DNA of 64,000 bases, taken from contig OV277869.1 of assembly GCA_922989275.2 (NCBI GenBank), positions 23,012,189-23,076,188 of the forward strand, written 5' to 3'. Below the pieces are notes generated by a model. It did not search any database. It saw only the letters and a program-made list of their open reading frames with translations, and was not told the DNA's origin. Shown piece after piece: positions 52,183 through 63,873 of the stretch. A program made the translations under genes and the position numbers. This stretch comes from Gari tellinella (Eukaryota; Mollusca; Bivalvia; Cardiida; Psammobiidae). Each line of letters starts with the position of its first letter. The first letter of the stretch is position 1.

Positions 52183-52487
52183 GGATATATATTCTATTAA
52201 TGTAGCTAATGTAATGTATCATATTTAATATTTTGTTTGTTCAGCCAGACATATCATATTGTAAAAGAAACTATTTTCATCCATTTAGTATTTTTAGATG
52301 TACACCTATGAAGAAGACCTAGTTGAATGCTGTCATAATTGGTATATTTTAGATGTTTATGTAATTTTGGCAACCATGAACTAAGATATATTATTTGACA
52401 TCCTTGGGTAGCATATCAGGGGGTATTAAGCACAAGCCGTATACTTGTGATTAAGCACCCATCCACTGCATTGGACCATGTCATGTT

Positions 52488-52660
52488 AACCCTTTACCCT
52501 GTATCTGGTTTTCAGTATTGAAGACAAATGGTTACTTAAAGCAGACTGAAATTATAGAATTTTCAAAGTTTTGTTTTAATACAAGGTCAGCAAGTCAAAC
52601 AGTTTTGATCCTGATGAGACCTGCTTGCACAGATACTCACGATTCCATTCTAGTGTGCAA
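52488..52660. repeat. MITE-A start fused to MITE-D end
   Basis: CCCTTTACCCTGTATCTGG to GACTGAAATTATAG (A), then GTCAAACAGTTTTGATCCTG and TAGTGTGCAAAGAG (D right end). Both truncated. Confidence 0.5.
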
Positions 52661-52680
52661 AGAGTAAATAGTCCAATTAA

Positions 52681-52933
52681 CCCAATACCCCATAAATACA
52701 CCTTTTTACGCCTTTATTTCATTTCTCCACTGATGAAAAAGAGTTTCAATTTATATAGTAACTGTTTTGAATATGTTTAATAAGAACTATTTTCCATATT
52801 CTAGCAGAAAGTAGCTTAAAGCAGGCTGAAAATAAAGCAGAATGTGCCTTAAGGCGCATTCTGCTTTACTTTCAACCTGCTTTAAGTGATCATATTTCTT
52901 TAAAACAAAGAAATTGGCTATTGGGGAATGGGT
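52681..52933 (-). mobile_element. MITE-A, intact
   Basis: 253 bp, TTAA 52677-52680 and 52934-52937. CCCAATACCCCATAAATAC to GGGGAATGGG. Core around GCCTTAAGGC. Confidence 0.85.
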
Positions 52934-53086
52934 TTAAGATCTGAATATCTTGGGTATCCTGTACAGTAATTACCTGACTAGACTGCTAATTAGATTAATC
53001 TGAATATGGAGTTCAAGCTTATATAACACTATATAGTATATCTGTAGTCACTTGATTACGTGATATATTAGTCCAAGTTGCATTAA

Positions 53087-53170
53087 CCCATTACTCCCTA
53101 GATACACATTTTTACGTCTTTAATTTATTCCTCCACTGAAGATATTAGTTCAGTATATGACAGTTTTTAA
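53087..53170 (-). mobile_element. MITE-A left end only
   Basis: TTAA 53083-53086, CCCATTACTCCCTAGATACA to CTCCACTGAAGATATTAG; rest deleted. Confidence 0.6.
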
Positions 53171-53406
53171 AGCAGATTGCAGAACTAAACTTTCTATATT
53201 TACTTCTATACTTTCTGATTTACTTGCATAATGTTTTTAAGGTCAGTACTACCTGTATTTAACACTGTCAGTGATTCTAAACCTTTCCATTATAAAATAA
53301 ACTGTACTTTGAATTCATCCATATTGTTGAGATCATCAATAATGATTGATATATACACTATTATAGTAATATTGACATATTATTTTGTATTGTATGGGCT
53401 GCTTAA

Positions 53407-53646
53407 CTATTTACTTCGTAGCCTATTTCTAGTTTTGAAGACACATGACTTGACTTAAAGCAGGTTGAAAACAAAGCATTTAAGATCATTCTGCTTTACT
53501 TTCATCCTGCTTTAAGCTTCCATCATCTACCATATAGACAATATATCTTACAGTACATAATTCATGACTATATCAAATGGAAATATTTTCTTCAATGGAG
53601 GAATAAATTAAAGGCGTATTAAAATGCACATCTATGGAGTAATGGG
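53407..53646 (+). mobile_element. MITE-A, TTAA-flanked
   Basis: TTAA 53403-53406 and 53647-53650. CTATTTACTTCGTAGCC to GGAGTAATGGG. The core centre is decayed (CATTTAAGATCATTC). Confidence 0.8.
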
Positions 53647-53783
53647 TTAATGTACTTCTGTTAAGGAGAGGGTTTATTAGCAGAAATATGGTAATGGAGT
53701 AACATAATATGTAAAATGATATAGTAGAGATTGTACCCTAGCATGGGCAACCCTTCCAACACTGAAAAACATGTATTAAAGAC

Positions 53784-53955
53784 CCTTGCAAACAGTTTAG
53801 ATCCTGATCAGGCTCCACTGAAAGTGGGGGACCGATCAGGATCCAAGCTGTTTGTCACTTGGATCTTGTGTCTGTCAATATAAAGAAGGCGGAGTCAAAT
53901 TTCCGAATGTCAGCAGATGAGATTTTGTTGCAGACGACAATAAGTCAGAGTTAAA
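53784..53955. mobile_element. MITE-D, left end unclear
   Basis: Core-2 hairpin TGCAAACAGTTTAGATCCTG and complement around CTCCACTGAAAGTGGGG, then GCAGACGACAATAAGTCAGAG-TTAA. Confidence 0.65.
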
Positions 53956-53963
53956 GGGGTTAA

Positions 53964-54171
53964 CCCTTATCATGTTGAATTGTCGTCTGCTTCAAATATA
54001 TCATCTTTGAAAATAAGACCAAAATAAGTTTTTAAGCGTTTCAAACTTATGAAAGGTTGAAAATGAGTGACAAACAGTTTTGATCCAGATCAGATGCCGC
54101 GTTACGCGGCATCTGATCTTGATCTTAACTGTTTGCAAACGTAGGCCAAATCACGCTTTGCATGATAAGGG
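53964..54171. mobile_element. MITE-D, intact
   Basis: 208 bp, TTAA 53960-53963 and 54172-54175. CCCTTATCATGTTGAATTG to TTTGCATGATAAGGG. Core-2 palindrome around GCCGCGTTACGCGGC. Confidence 0.85.
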
Positions 54172-54604
54172 TTAATGTATATAGCTGGTTCTGATTTACA
54201 ATAAATATACTACGCTTGTGTACATGCGATAAAAAAGTCCAAAAAAGGATAAAAATATGTGACTTTCAGATAGAAGTGTTTATAGAAAGGTTTCTTATCA
54301 ACACAATATATCAGCACTCGTCAGGGAGTAAATGGTTAATAATTTATATCAATTGGGTAAACAGTATACCGGGTAGCTTGTTTTGAAATCTGATCAGGAT
54401 AAGAAACTGTGTTACATAGGAGTGGATTATGTTTTAAAAGTTTACATTCTGAAAATATGAAGTAACAATGAATCAGAACAAATTTGGATTGGTAGAATTT
54501 AAAGCAAGCTTCGTTTTAGTGAAATATGTGTTGTATATGTGTGAAATATATTGTGCCAATTTGTGAACATATAAAAAAAGCAAGCATGGAAATTATTAGT
54601 TAAC

Positions 54605-54815
54605 CCCTACAATGCTAAAATTTCAAATGAACTCTTCCATTTTGCAATAAATAACCAGCTTACAATGACATTTGAGGGTAACTTTTGTCCTCAAACTGCC
54701 GCTACTATAGTTATGTTATAGTTTGACAAACAGTGCAGTCCCTGATCAAAGAGCTCCAGAGCTGTAGAATTAGCCCTCTGAGCTGAGTCTTTGCTGTCTG
54801 CAAATGATGTTTGTA
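54605..54815. mobile_element. MITE-B subfamily, decayed
   Basis: After TTAA: CCCCTACAATGCTAAAAT, CTCTTCCATTTTGCAATAAA, then core-2 pieces ACAAACAGTGCAGTCCCTGA and CTGAGTCTTTGCTGTCTGC. Right end unclear. Confidence 0.5.
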
Positions 54816-54907
54816 CTGGTTCCCCTTACTGTTAGGGTGACACATATGAATAGTGTATATATTTAGATATTCATCATTGCTTAACCTGTAGTACACTTGG
54901 CAGTTAA

Positions 54908-55112
54908 ACCTTTTACTCTATTTCCTGTTTCTAGTTTTAAAGATAGATGACCACTTAAAGCAGTTTGAAAGTAAAGCAGAATTCTGCTTTACTTTCAACC
55001 TGCTTTAAGCTACCATCTGTTAGAATATAGCAAATATTTCTTATAGTACATACTCATGACTGTATAAAGTGGAATTATTTTCTTCAGTGGAGGTGCTTCT
55101 ATAGGGGAAGGG
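54908..55112 (+). mobile_element. MITE-A, compact
   Basis: 205 bp, TTAA 54904-54907 and 55113-55116. CCTTTTACTCTATTTCCTG to TAGGGGAAGGG. The core centre is deleted to a perfect CAGAATTCTG, with part of the right arm also lost. Confidence 0.8.
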
Positions 55113-55177
55113 TTAAATATCTGCCTAATTGTCTACTATAGTCTTTCACAGAGGTGATCTAATTTTGCCATTCCGTT

Positions 55178-55401
55178 TAACTGTTTAACTGTTGTCCTGC
55201 TATAAGTGTAAATTTAAGAAAACTATGTAGACCAACAGACAGTCACTTCTCTTGAACGTACAGGATCAATCGGACATGAGTCTCTACTCTTTCTCGAGAA
55301 AAATGTCCTTATTTTACAAGCCAATGTAATAGTTCAAAACTTCAGATGAAAGATGTTCCTAGTGGGTGGAGTTTCATATATGAATATTTACAGGAGAAGG
55401 G
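55178..55401. mobile_element. MITE-C, reversed and worn
   Basis: Ends CCAATGTAATAGTTCAAAAC, TAGTGGGTGGAGTTTCATAT and CAGGAGAAGGG before TTAA 55402-55405. The core-2 hairpin is decayed. Confidence 0.65.
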
Positions 55402-55405
55402 TTAA

Positions 55406-55623
55406 CGCTTTGCACGCTAGCGGGGGATATACCTGCCATAGTGATTATCTCGGCAAACAGATAAGATCCAGATGAGACGCCGCGTAATGCGGCGTCTCAT
55501 CAGGATCCAAACTGTTTGCCATTTTTGACACTGAATTTAAAAGAAATTTTGAAAATTCTAATTTTAGAACAATAGTGGACGACAATTTGTTGCAGACGAA
55601 AAAATTACCCAGCATGCAAAGAG
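55406..55623. mobile_element. MITE-D, intact
   Basis: 218 bp, TTAA 55402-55405 and 55624-55627. CGCTTTGCACGCTAGCG to CCAGCATGCAAAGAG. Core-2: ACAGATAAGATCCAGATGAG and complement-like arm around GCCGCGTAATGCGGC. Shares its left TTAA with MITE-C. Confidence 0.87.
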
Positions 55624-56059
55624 TTAATAGAGTTGGCAGTTTCATTTGGCAAATTGTCTACAACAGCATTTTACTGAATTGATCTATTTGCCATTCCGTA
55701 TAGAAAATATCATACAAGTGTCAAACAGTTTGCAAAATAACATTCACACTTGCGCCTGTAGCATTTGAAAGGATTTAAATTATGCAATAAAGATAAATCA
55801 GAACTGACTTAATGTAAATTACAATACGGTATCAATGTCTATATTAAGCTTTATGCTTCTAGCATACCAGTAAGTGTTTAAGTTAATGGCATTTGCATTT
55901 GTCAACAATTTGGATCCTGATCTGATGTACTGAGATTGATCACGGGTATAAACTGTTTGTCAGGTACCATATTTCTAGGAATGTAAATTAAAAGGATTAG
56001 AATCAAGTCTAAAACTTTTGAAGCTGATGTTTTATTCAGTGTTAAGAAATTAGCTTTAA

Positions 56060-56316
56060 CCCATTACCCCATAAAACACCTTTTTCCACCTCTAATTCAT
56101 TCCTCTTCTGAAGAAAATAGTTCCAATTTATACAGTTATGAAAATGTAACAAAATATAATAATTATATTCTGTATCCTAACAGAGGGTAGCTTAAAGCAG
56201 GCTGAAAGTAAAGCAGAATGCGCCTTAGGGCGCATTCTGCTTTACTTTCAACCTGCTTTAAGTGGTCACCTATCTTTAAAACTAGAAACAGGCTATGGCG
56301 AGTATGGGGTAAATGG
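56060..56316 (-). mobile_element. MITE-A, right site mutated
   Basis: TTAA 56056-56059; right flank TTAT. CCCATTACCCCATAAAACACC to GGGGTAAATGGC with a small insertion (GGCGAGTAT). Core around GCGCCTTAGGGCGC. Confidence 0.82.
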
Positions 56317-56585
56317 CTTATAAGTGAATACTGTGTAAACTGTCTGATATATTGAGTGTAAAACTAAAAATCTAGGGATAAACAGGTTGGTGATGTTTGT
56401 GATGCCTGATCTAAATACAAACTTATTTCATCCCAGATCCTGTTATTACAGAGTTATTGATGCTTTGATGAAATAGTGTAGACCCAGATCAGATAGCTCC
56501 CTTTTTTAAATGATCACTATAGAAAATTCTGATTTTAGATTAAGAGCAGACAACAGTTGTTGCAATTGACAAAATAATTCTTTAG

Positions 56586-56825
56586 CCTTTTACTCTTTAT
56601 CCCAATAGCATGTTTCTAGTTTAGCATACAGGTGACAACTTAAAGCAGGTTGAAAGTAAAGCAGAATGCTTTGTTTTCAGCCTGTTTTAAGCTACCACCA
56701 GCTTGAATATAGGAAAGATTTCTTATGGTGCACAATAATTATTCATGACATTTTAAATTGGAACTATTTTCTTTTGTGGAAGAATGAATTAGATGCACTA
56801 AAAGGTGGTTTTGTGAGGAAAAGGG
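56586..56825 (+). mobile_element. MITE-A, core shortened
   Basis: CCTTTTACTCTTTATCCC to GAGGAAAAGGG at TTAA 56826-56829. The core is reduced to GCAGAATGCTTTG. Confidence 0.72.
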
Positions 56826-57109
56826 TTAAATGCCTACAGAATACAGGATAGCCTGAATCAAAGTAAATACTGGCAGTAGGTTGTATGTGACTGCTGTTTT
56901 ACAATTCACCAACACAAATTTATTTTGTTTTTGCTGACGGTATAATTTGATAATCATCGGAATTTAGCATCACTTTTAAGTAGGAGGTTTTTCTAAGATT
57001 TTTTATTCCCCCCCCAGCCGTTGGCTTTTCAAGGTGTTCTCTTAACAGGTGAACATCCATTGATAAACACTGTAAAATCTTATGTTCGGAGATACTTTAA
57101 ATAAGATGC

Positions 57110-57215
57110 AGGATGTACACCAGTTGATAGCTTAAAGCAGAACAAGAGTAATACAGAAAGCTCTTTAGGAGCTGTGTGCATGTAACTTTTGTTCTGTATT
57201 ATTCTACCACCTTTC
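57110..57215. repeat. MITE-H-type hairpin, imperfect
   Basis: AGCTTAAAGCAGAACAAGAG pairs with CTTTTGTTCTGTATTA around CTCTTTAGGAGC. Ends not resolved. A D-type scrap lies at 57305-57360. Confidence 0.5.
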
Positions 57216-57408
57216 TGTCAATTTCCACTCTTTATCTTTGGACTGTTGATAAACTCAGGGTTATCAGTAATGTTCCTTTTACTGCCAGAATTGAAAATCT
57301 TGACATTTGCACACACTTTTGATCCTGATCAGATGCTAAATAAATTGACTGTTTGCCACTCCGATTGTTGCTGTGCTAATGTGGAGAAAGGAAGATCCTC
57401 AAAATTAA

Positions 57409-57643
57409 CCCATTACCTCATTAATACACCTTTTTACACCTTTAATTTATTCCTTTACTGAAGAAAATAGTTTCGCTTTATACAGTCTTGAATATGCAAT
57501 ATAAGAAATATTTTCTATATCCTAACAGATGGTAGCTTAAAGCAGGTTGAAAGTAAAGCAGAACGCACATTCTGCTTTACTTTCAACCTGCTTTAAGTGG
57601 TCACATGTCCTCAAAACTAGAAATAGGCTTATGGGGTAATGGG
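57409..57643 (-). mobile_element. MITE-A, intact, short core
   Basis: 235 bp, TTAA 57405-57408 and 57644-57647. CCCATTACCTCATTAATACA to GGGGTAATGGG. The core centre is AACGCACATT, with perfect arms. Confidence 0.88.
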
Positions 57644-58235
57644 TTAAGCAGAGGACATTTTGAAAAGACAACTTTTTATTCGGCAAGACTGTTTTGAAGA
57701 GCATCCAGCCAGTGTATATAAATACTATAGCCTTGTAAACTATAAACTTTGGGGATATATAAACTGTATATATACTGGTATATATATAAAGGTAGGGTGG
57801 TGTGTGTGTATTTTGGCAAGTGCCATATTCGAGGTGGCTGGAATTTAGACGATGAGGGATGTACATCATATGGTGTGTTCAATCATATTTCAGTAATGAA
57901 TGGACAGGGCCGATAGATAATAGTTTGCGGTGAAAAAATGGAGAAAATAATGTCAGAACTTTGGTTTAAGTTTTTCAGTAACGAATAAGCTAGATGTTTG
58001 AATCTAAGACAGCTAGGTGGATGTACAAAGTACATCATAACACTGAACATGTGATACAGAAAGTTCAGAGTATCTGTGGTTTTATTCTGTATTCATGATT
58101 GCAAACTGGTACTTGTCGAAAAAGCGTTATCTTCTGGGTGGTCGGTAGACACAGGTTTTACTGTAATAAAATCTGTGTCAACATGCCACTCAAAAGAGAA
58201 TGAACTGGTTGTGATACATAAAAGTAGTATCTTTA

Positions 58236-58479
58236 CCTGTTACCCCATAGCCTGTTTCTAGTTTTAAAGATTGGTGACCACTTAAAGCAGGTTGAAAGTA
58301 AAGCAGAATGCGCCTTAAGGCGCATTCTGCTTTACTTTCAGCCTGCTTTAAGCTAGAATCTGCTAGAATATAGAAAACATTTCTTATGAAACTTATTCGT
58401 AATGTATAATGGTGGACCTATTTTCTTCAGTGAAGGAATAAATTATAGGTGTAAAAAGGCGTATTTATGGGGGAACGGG
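58236..58479 (+). mobile_element. MITE-A, near intact, sites mutated
   Basis: Flanks TTTA and TTGA. CCTGTTACCCCATAGCC to GGGGGAACGGG; near-perfect core-1 around GCGCCTTAAGGCGC. A small core-1 hairpin of H type follows at 58490-58545. Confidence 0.82.
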
Positions 58480-58559
58480 TTGATGTAAGAAAAAAATAAT
58501 GCATAAAAACTCTCATTGGAGCTTTGTGCATTACTTTTTCTCTGTACATATGTTATCCC

Positions 58560-59170
58560 TTCTCCTGCTGGTAGTGTACTTTGACGCCTTTGAAAACATT
58601 AGACCTAGATGTTTTACCCTGTTTTCTTACAGAATTGGAAACTCTTGAAAGAATTATGACAGTCAGATTTTTATCTTCTGTTTAATGTGAGGAATAAATC
58701 ACTATCAGCAAACAGCATCAATTAACACTTGATGAATGATCTTATAGCCAAGAAGAGATGGTTGGCTGACTGTTGTTAAAAAGATAATACATGTAGATTG
58801 TATATACAGAATATAAGTTTGGGCAAGGTTTTTGTGACAGTCATATGAAGTGCAACTGCATGAGACTGAAGTTATTGAGGAAGTGATGAAAACATGTATA
58901 TAATTATATAAAACATAGAACTGATTAAAGGTGTAAAAAAATAGGAAGACATATGAAAAAGTGTAAAAAAATAGAGCTACAAAATTAATGTACCTCGGAT
59001 TACATGAAGGCCAGCGAGATATATCATAGTGACCCAGTTACATCAGTGTATGTTAGTGTATGTATATGGTAGTAAACAAAAATGAGGGTGACATAGTGGA
59101 TGCAGTTAACATGGATGTATACCCATTGTAAATGGAGCTTGACACTATTGCCGAGGTAATAATTGTTATA
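58560..59170. other. Mostly unassigned intron
   Basis: A MITE-C-like start CCCTTCTCCTGCTGGTAG at 58557-58575 has no recognisable continuation. GTGTAAAAAAATAG occurs twice near 58935-58975. Nothing else recognised. Confidence 0.4.
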
Positions 59171-59178
59171 TACTTCAT

Positions 59179-59375
59179 CAGGGCTCCAGATAAGGGGAGT
59201 ATTTCAAAAACTAAAATCTTTATTTCTATTTAAACCCTATGGTGTCACTACTCATTAGAATCGTCTCGAAGAGACGATTCTAATGAGTAGTAACACCATA
59301 GGATTTGCTGCAGTATTAGTGAGAAAATGTTGGATTTGTTCAGAGTTATATACTTTCCCTTTTCTGGAACCCAGG
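59179..59375. mobile_element. MITE-E, intact
   Basis: CAGGGCTCCAGATAAGGGGA to TTTTCTGGAACCCAG. Perfect palindrome ACTCATTAGAATCGTCTCGA and complement (59249-59289). Flanks CTTCAT and TTTCAT, the latter one base off the end. Confidence 0.83.
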
Positions 59376-59663
59376 TTTCATACTATAATTATATTTACCC
59401 ATTTATGCCTGAATATTGCAATGAACTCTCTTTTCACTGTAGATATACAAGGGTTTTCTAAAGGCCCTGCAGTGTTTGTCCATATAGCAAAATATTTCAT
59501 AATCAAACCAGTGCAGACCCTGATAAGAGGACATATTGCTTTAATCTTTTGCCTTTTAGATATCTGTTTTACTTCCTTCTTAATGTATTAAACTATTACC
59601 ATATGGAAGATTATAGAAGCTTTGCTCAGTATTCTACCGCCTTCTATAGGGTAATGGGTTTAA

Positions 59664-59887
59664 CTCTTTCAACACCATGGACCTGTTTAAAATATACTCA
59701 TTACATTTGCAAACAGTGTAGACCCAGATCAGATATAGGAGCCCTCTGATCTGGGACTACAATGTTTCTAATATAGACCAGTATTTATTTAACTACCCAT
59801 AATTCCAATAAGACTGGTCCATGTTTTGATGACTAAAACGATCCACAGGGAAACCTTATAATCCACTAGAGTTACTTGTTGAAAGAG
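59664..59887. mobile_element. MITE-Q, right site lost
   Basis: TTAA 59660-59663, CTCTTTCAACACCATGGACC to ACTTGTTGAAAGAG. Core-2 with its left centre deleted (CAGATCAGATATAGGAGCCC). A MITE-A right end (GGGTAATGGG) precedes the same TTAA. Confidence 0.75.
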
Positions 59888-61020
59888 TGTACAATGTATT
59901 TGGGAGGGAGAGAACATCTTCATCAATGCATATATACATGTATCTCTGCTCATATGTGCATGTAGCTGTGCCTGCTCATGTATCTGTCTGTCTGCACACC
60001 TGTATCTCTATCTATCTTCCTGTCAATTTGTGCCTGCGTTTTTTCCCTGTCAATGCAATATCTTGGGCGTAATTTTTCTGTTTCTCTGCACCTGATGGCT
60101 TAGGTATAAATTTCATGTTAAATGTCATCTTTGATAAGGTTTGATCAAGTATGCATGGTGCATTAATCAAGCTCATTAGACTGTCATCTCCTTTCTTCGG
60201 TACAACACAAATAAATCTGAACGAATATTGCATGATATTATAGTACTTTTGGGTTTATTCAAGTACATATAGTTGCTAAACTCTTGCTTCTGTATAATCC
60301 CCACAGGACACCAATATCTTATTATGATAATTAAATGCCCTCAGTTAGGATTCACTGACAGTTTGAAATCCAGATTATTATAGCTGCATGATAAAACAAG
60401 GTAAAAGTAAAGGAGATAGCTCCTGTAGGAGTTTCTGCTTTACTTTCATCTTTCTTTAAAGCTGTGTGAGTCACAGTTTCTTAGGCTCAAAAATAGATAA
60501 ATAAGCTATTTCAGTTTGATACATGGATAATTAAATGGCTATGGAAAATTAAAGGTTATCAGAAAAAAAAAGAGAAGGTAAATCTAGAAACTTAGCTCCC
60601 ATAGAAATTTATATAGCTGTCACGGTCACCTAACTGTTTTTGATTTACATTCATGTTTTAAAGTATGACTGCTAAGAAAAGTATGCAAAATTTTAACTGC
60701 CTCTCAGTATGTCAAATGGATGCAAGATACATATTAACCATCGGTCCTTGGTGTTTGAACTACTTGTTATGCATAGTAAATCATTGATATAATGCATATC
60801 AGATTGAACCTATAGTATAATTAAATCAAATGAGAAAAATTGAGTAGGCTTAACCTTTGAAAACATGTGATGGGATGCCGAGTTACTTGATGTTGCATCA
60901 AGATCAAATCTGTCGTTCAGACTATATGTCAGACAAATTTAGAGATGAACAAGCCAATTTAATATTTATATTAAATTACGCATTTTCGAGCAGATGATGT
61001 TTTATTCAGTGCCCAAAGCG
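59888..61020. other. Intron with little recognisable structure
   Basis: 59930-60050 is low-complexity CTGT/TCTAT pyrimidine-rich sequence. A core-1 hairpin (ACAAGGTAAAAGTAAAGGAG around CTCCTGTAGGAG) lies at 60381-60466. From 60470 to 61020 nothing is recognised. Confidence 0.45.
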
Positions 61021-61023
61021 TTT

Positions 61024-61230
61024 ACCCTTAATATCTTGCTACGCCAGAATTGTTAAGCTTTTGCAAACAGCTTGGATGCAGATTAGACGCTGGGTAATGC
61101 GGCGTCTAATCTGGATCCAAACTGTTTGTCATTCATATTCAATTTTTCTTCAGTGAGTTTTATAATAAAGCATGTAAACTGATTTTGAAATTTTTCACAG
61201 ACGATATATTTCAAGCAGACAACTCAGCAT
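61024..61230. mobile_element. MITE-D, ends worn
   Basis: ACCCTTAATATCTTGCTACG to CAACTCAGCATAAGGTTG. Core-2 at about 61061-61131 around GACGCTGGGTAATGCGGCGTC. GCAGACAACTCAGCAT matches the D right side. Confidence 0.65.
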
Positions 61231-61545
61231 AAGGTTGAAGCGATGCAAAGTCATTATTCAGGTGTTTTTTGCCATGGATGCAGGGCATGCAATGAAAAGG
61301 AAATGATTGCGCAATATGTCAGACAGCCAAGTTTGTCAAGTCAGTCTTTCATCTTTCCACCATTGCCATCAGTGCAATTTCATCGTGATTGGAACCCTCT
61401 GATCTGGGTCTACACTGTTTTCTAAGGATATTTATATTTACTGATGAATGACAAGCCTCTCATGATCAAGGGGTGTGTCCCAAAAATATTTAAAATTATA
61501 ACTAGCAGTAAAGGGGAATAGACTTATTTCAGATGGCTCCTTAAC

Positions 61546-61853
61546 CCCATAATTACACCTTTTTATGCCTTTAATTTATTCCTCTGCTAAAGAAAATGGT
61601 TCCAATTTATATACAGTCATGAATATGTATTATAAGAAATATTTTCTATATCCTAGCAAATAAAGCTTAAAGCAGGCTGAAAGTAAAGCAGAATGCGCCT
61701 TAAGGCGCATTCTGCTTAACGTTCAACCTGCTTTAAGTAGTCACCAATGTTCGAAACTAGAAACAGGCTATGGGGTAATGGGTTAACTTGTTACTACTCA
61801 TTAGAATCATCTGATCAAAGAGACCATTCTAATTAGTAGTCACAACATATGGT
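61546..61853 (-). mobile_element. MITE-A followed by MITE-E centre
   Basis: A is 61546-61782 (TTAA 61542-61545, 61783-61786), left end shortened to CCCCATAATTACACC, right end GGGGTAATGGG. Directly after, 61789-61853 is an E palindrome fragment ACTACTCATTAGAATCATCT and complement. Confidence 0.75.
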
Positions 61854-62334
61854 CTAGTGGTTAGGTGGAGACATAATGGGAGACAAACTGTTGGACTGTT
61901 TTGTTTTATTTACATTTTTACCTGAAGCAATGTTAGATATGTGTAGGAGGTCAAGTGTTATAATGTAACCATTAGCTGATATATCTGACACAATCATTGG
62001 AACCTCTCAGCTTCATATCTCAGGAAGTAGAAGTATGATAATATAAACTATAAAACCACCTGCCACCATCCTGGTTGTTCCTTCGATACCAGGGCTCCAG
62101 ATAAGGGTGAGTGAACTGAACAAATCGAGCAATTACTCACTCATTTAAGCACTAAATCCTATGGTGCTACTACTCATTAGAATCGTCTCTTCGAGACGAT
62201 TCTAATGAGTAGTGACACCATAGGGTTTAACCCTTTCCCCAATAAAAGCGACTTTTAGCGCAATAAATTTATTCCTCCGCTAAAGAAAATAGTTCCAATT
62301 TATACAGTCATGAATATAATTGATAATAGTTATT

Positions 62335-63605
62335 TTTAGCTCACCTGAGCCAAAGGCTCAAGGTGAGCTATTGGGATGGCCCTGTGTCCGTCGTCCGTCG
62401 TCGTCCGTCGTTAGTCGTGCGCCGTCCGTCGTCGTTAACAATTGCTTCAAATGACATCTCCTCCTATACCGCTTGACAGAATTCAACCAAACTTTACAGA
62501 AATGTTCCTTGGGTCAAGCTCTTTCAAATTTGTTCAAAGAATTAAAAACAATGCAGAACTCTGGTTGCCATGGCAACCAAAGTGAAAAAATAAGGAAATC
62601 TTAAAAAATCTTCTTGTCAAAAACTGCAAGGGCCGGAGCTTAGATATTTGGCACATAGCATCATCCACAGGTCCTCTATCAAGTTTGTTCAAATTATGCC
62701 CCTGGGGTCAAAATTGGCCCCGCCCCGGGGGTCACAGTTTTACATTGAGTTATATAGTGGAATTTTCAAATGTCTTCTTCTCTGAAACTAATGTGGCCAG
62801 AGCTTTGATATTTGGCATGGTGACACTTCTAGATGTCCTATACCAAAATTGTTCAAACAGTTTTGGTCGATTGCATAACTAGGTCACAGGAGCTAAAAAT
62901 AGATTTTTTTCATTGAAAACTTAAAAAATCTTCTTGTCTGAAACTGCAAAGGCCAGAGCTTAGATATTTGGCACATAGCATCGCCTACAGGTCCTCTATC
63001 AAGTTTGTTCAAATTATGCCCCTGGGGTCAAAGTTGGCCCCGCCCCGGGGGTCACAGCTTTACATAGAGTTATATAGTGAAATTTTCATACGTCTTCTTC
63101 TCTGAAACTAATATGGCCAGAGCTTTGATATTTGGCATGTTGACACTTCTAGATGTCCTATATCAAAATTTTTCAAATGGTTCCGGTCGATTGCATAACT
63201 AGGTCACAGGAGCTAAAAATAGATTTTTTTCAATGAAAAGTTAAAAAATCTTCTTGTCTGAAACTACAAAGGCCAGAGCTTAGATATTTGGCACATAGCA
63301 TCGCCTACAGGTCCTCTATCAAGTTTGTTCAAATTATGCCCCTAGGGACAAAATTGGCCCCGCCCGGGGGGGGTCACAGTTTAACATAGAGTTATAGAGT
63401 GAACTTTTCAAACGTCTTGTTCTCTGACACTAATATGACCAGAGCTTTTATATTCGGTATGGTGACACTTTTAAATATACTTTACATATTTTGTTCAAAT
63501 TGTTCTGGTCTGTTGCATATCTAGGTCAGTCCTGGACATAAATCATTATCTCCATTTTTTCAGCTATTCTCAGGTGAGCGAAATATGCCCCATGGGGCTC
63601 TTGTT
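62335..63605 (+). mobile_element. Helentron-like element, copy 2
   Basis: 1.27 kb, same family as 39418-40678. 5' hairpin 62338-62369, CCGTCGTCGTCCGTCG stretch, three 320-bp units (ATTATGCCCC landmark at 62693, 63013, 63333), CTCAGGTGAGC, GCCCCATGGGGC (63587-63598), TCTTGTT. Inserted in a T-rich site of MITE-A (AATAGTTATT before, AGTTTACTTGC after). Confidence 0.78.
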
Positions 63606-63630
63606 AGTTTACTTGCAGATTATAGCTTAA

Positions 63631-63873
63631 CCATTTGAACCCTAGTCCCGCATATAGGCGTCCTTTTCAAACAGTATGCATGTGAAAAGTGCACTTATGC
63701 TATGCAAACAGTGAATACCCAGATCAAAGGGCTCTTTACAGAGCCCTCTGATCTGGGTCTTCACTGTTTGTCATAATGACAAATATTGACAAAAACAACC
63801 CTTAAAAGTCAGAAATGGACTATACTCAAATGGAAACTGGAGTTGTCCAAATTAAGTTTTAGGGAGGAAAGAG
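63631..63873 (+). mobile_element. MITE-B, intact, in arm of MITE-A
   Basis: 243 bp, TTAA 63627-63630 and 63874-63877, placed at the TTAA opening the host's core-1 arm (TATAGC-TTAA / TTAA-AGCAGGTTG). CCATTTGAACCCTAGTCCC to TTAGGGAGGAAAGAG. Core-2 around GGGCTCTTTACAGAGCCC. Confidence 0.9.

Noticed and set aside
57001..57020. Run of C before GCCGTTGG as a splice acceptor of a hidden exon
   Set aside because: A polypyrimidine tract with CCCAG is present, but the following sequence shows no conserved coding stretch and hits stops quickly.
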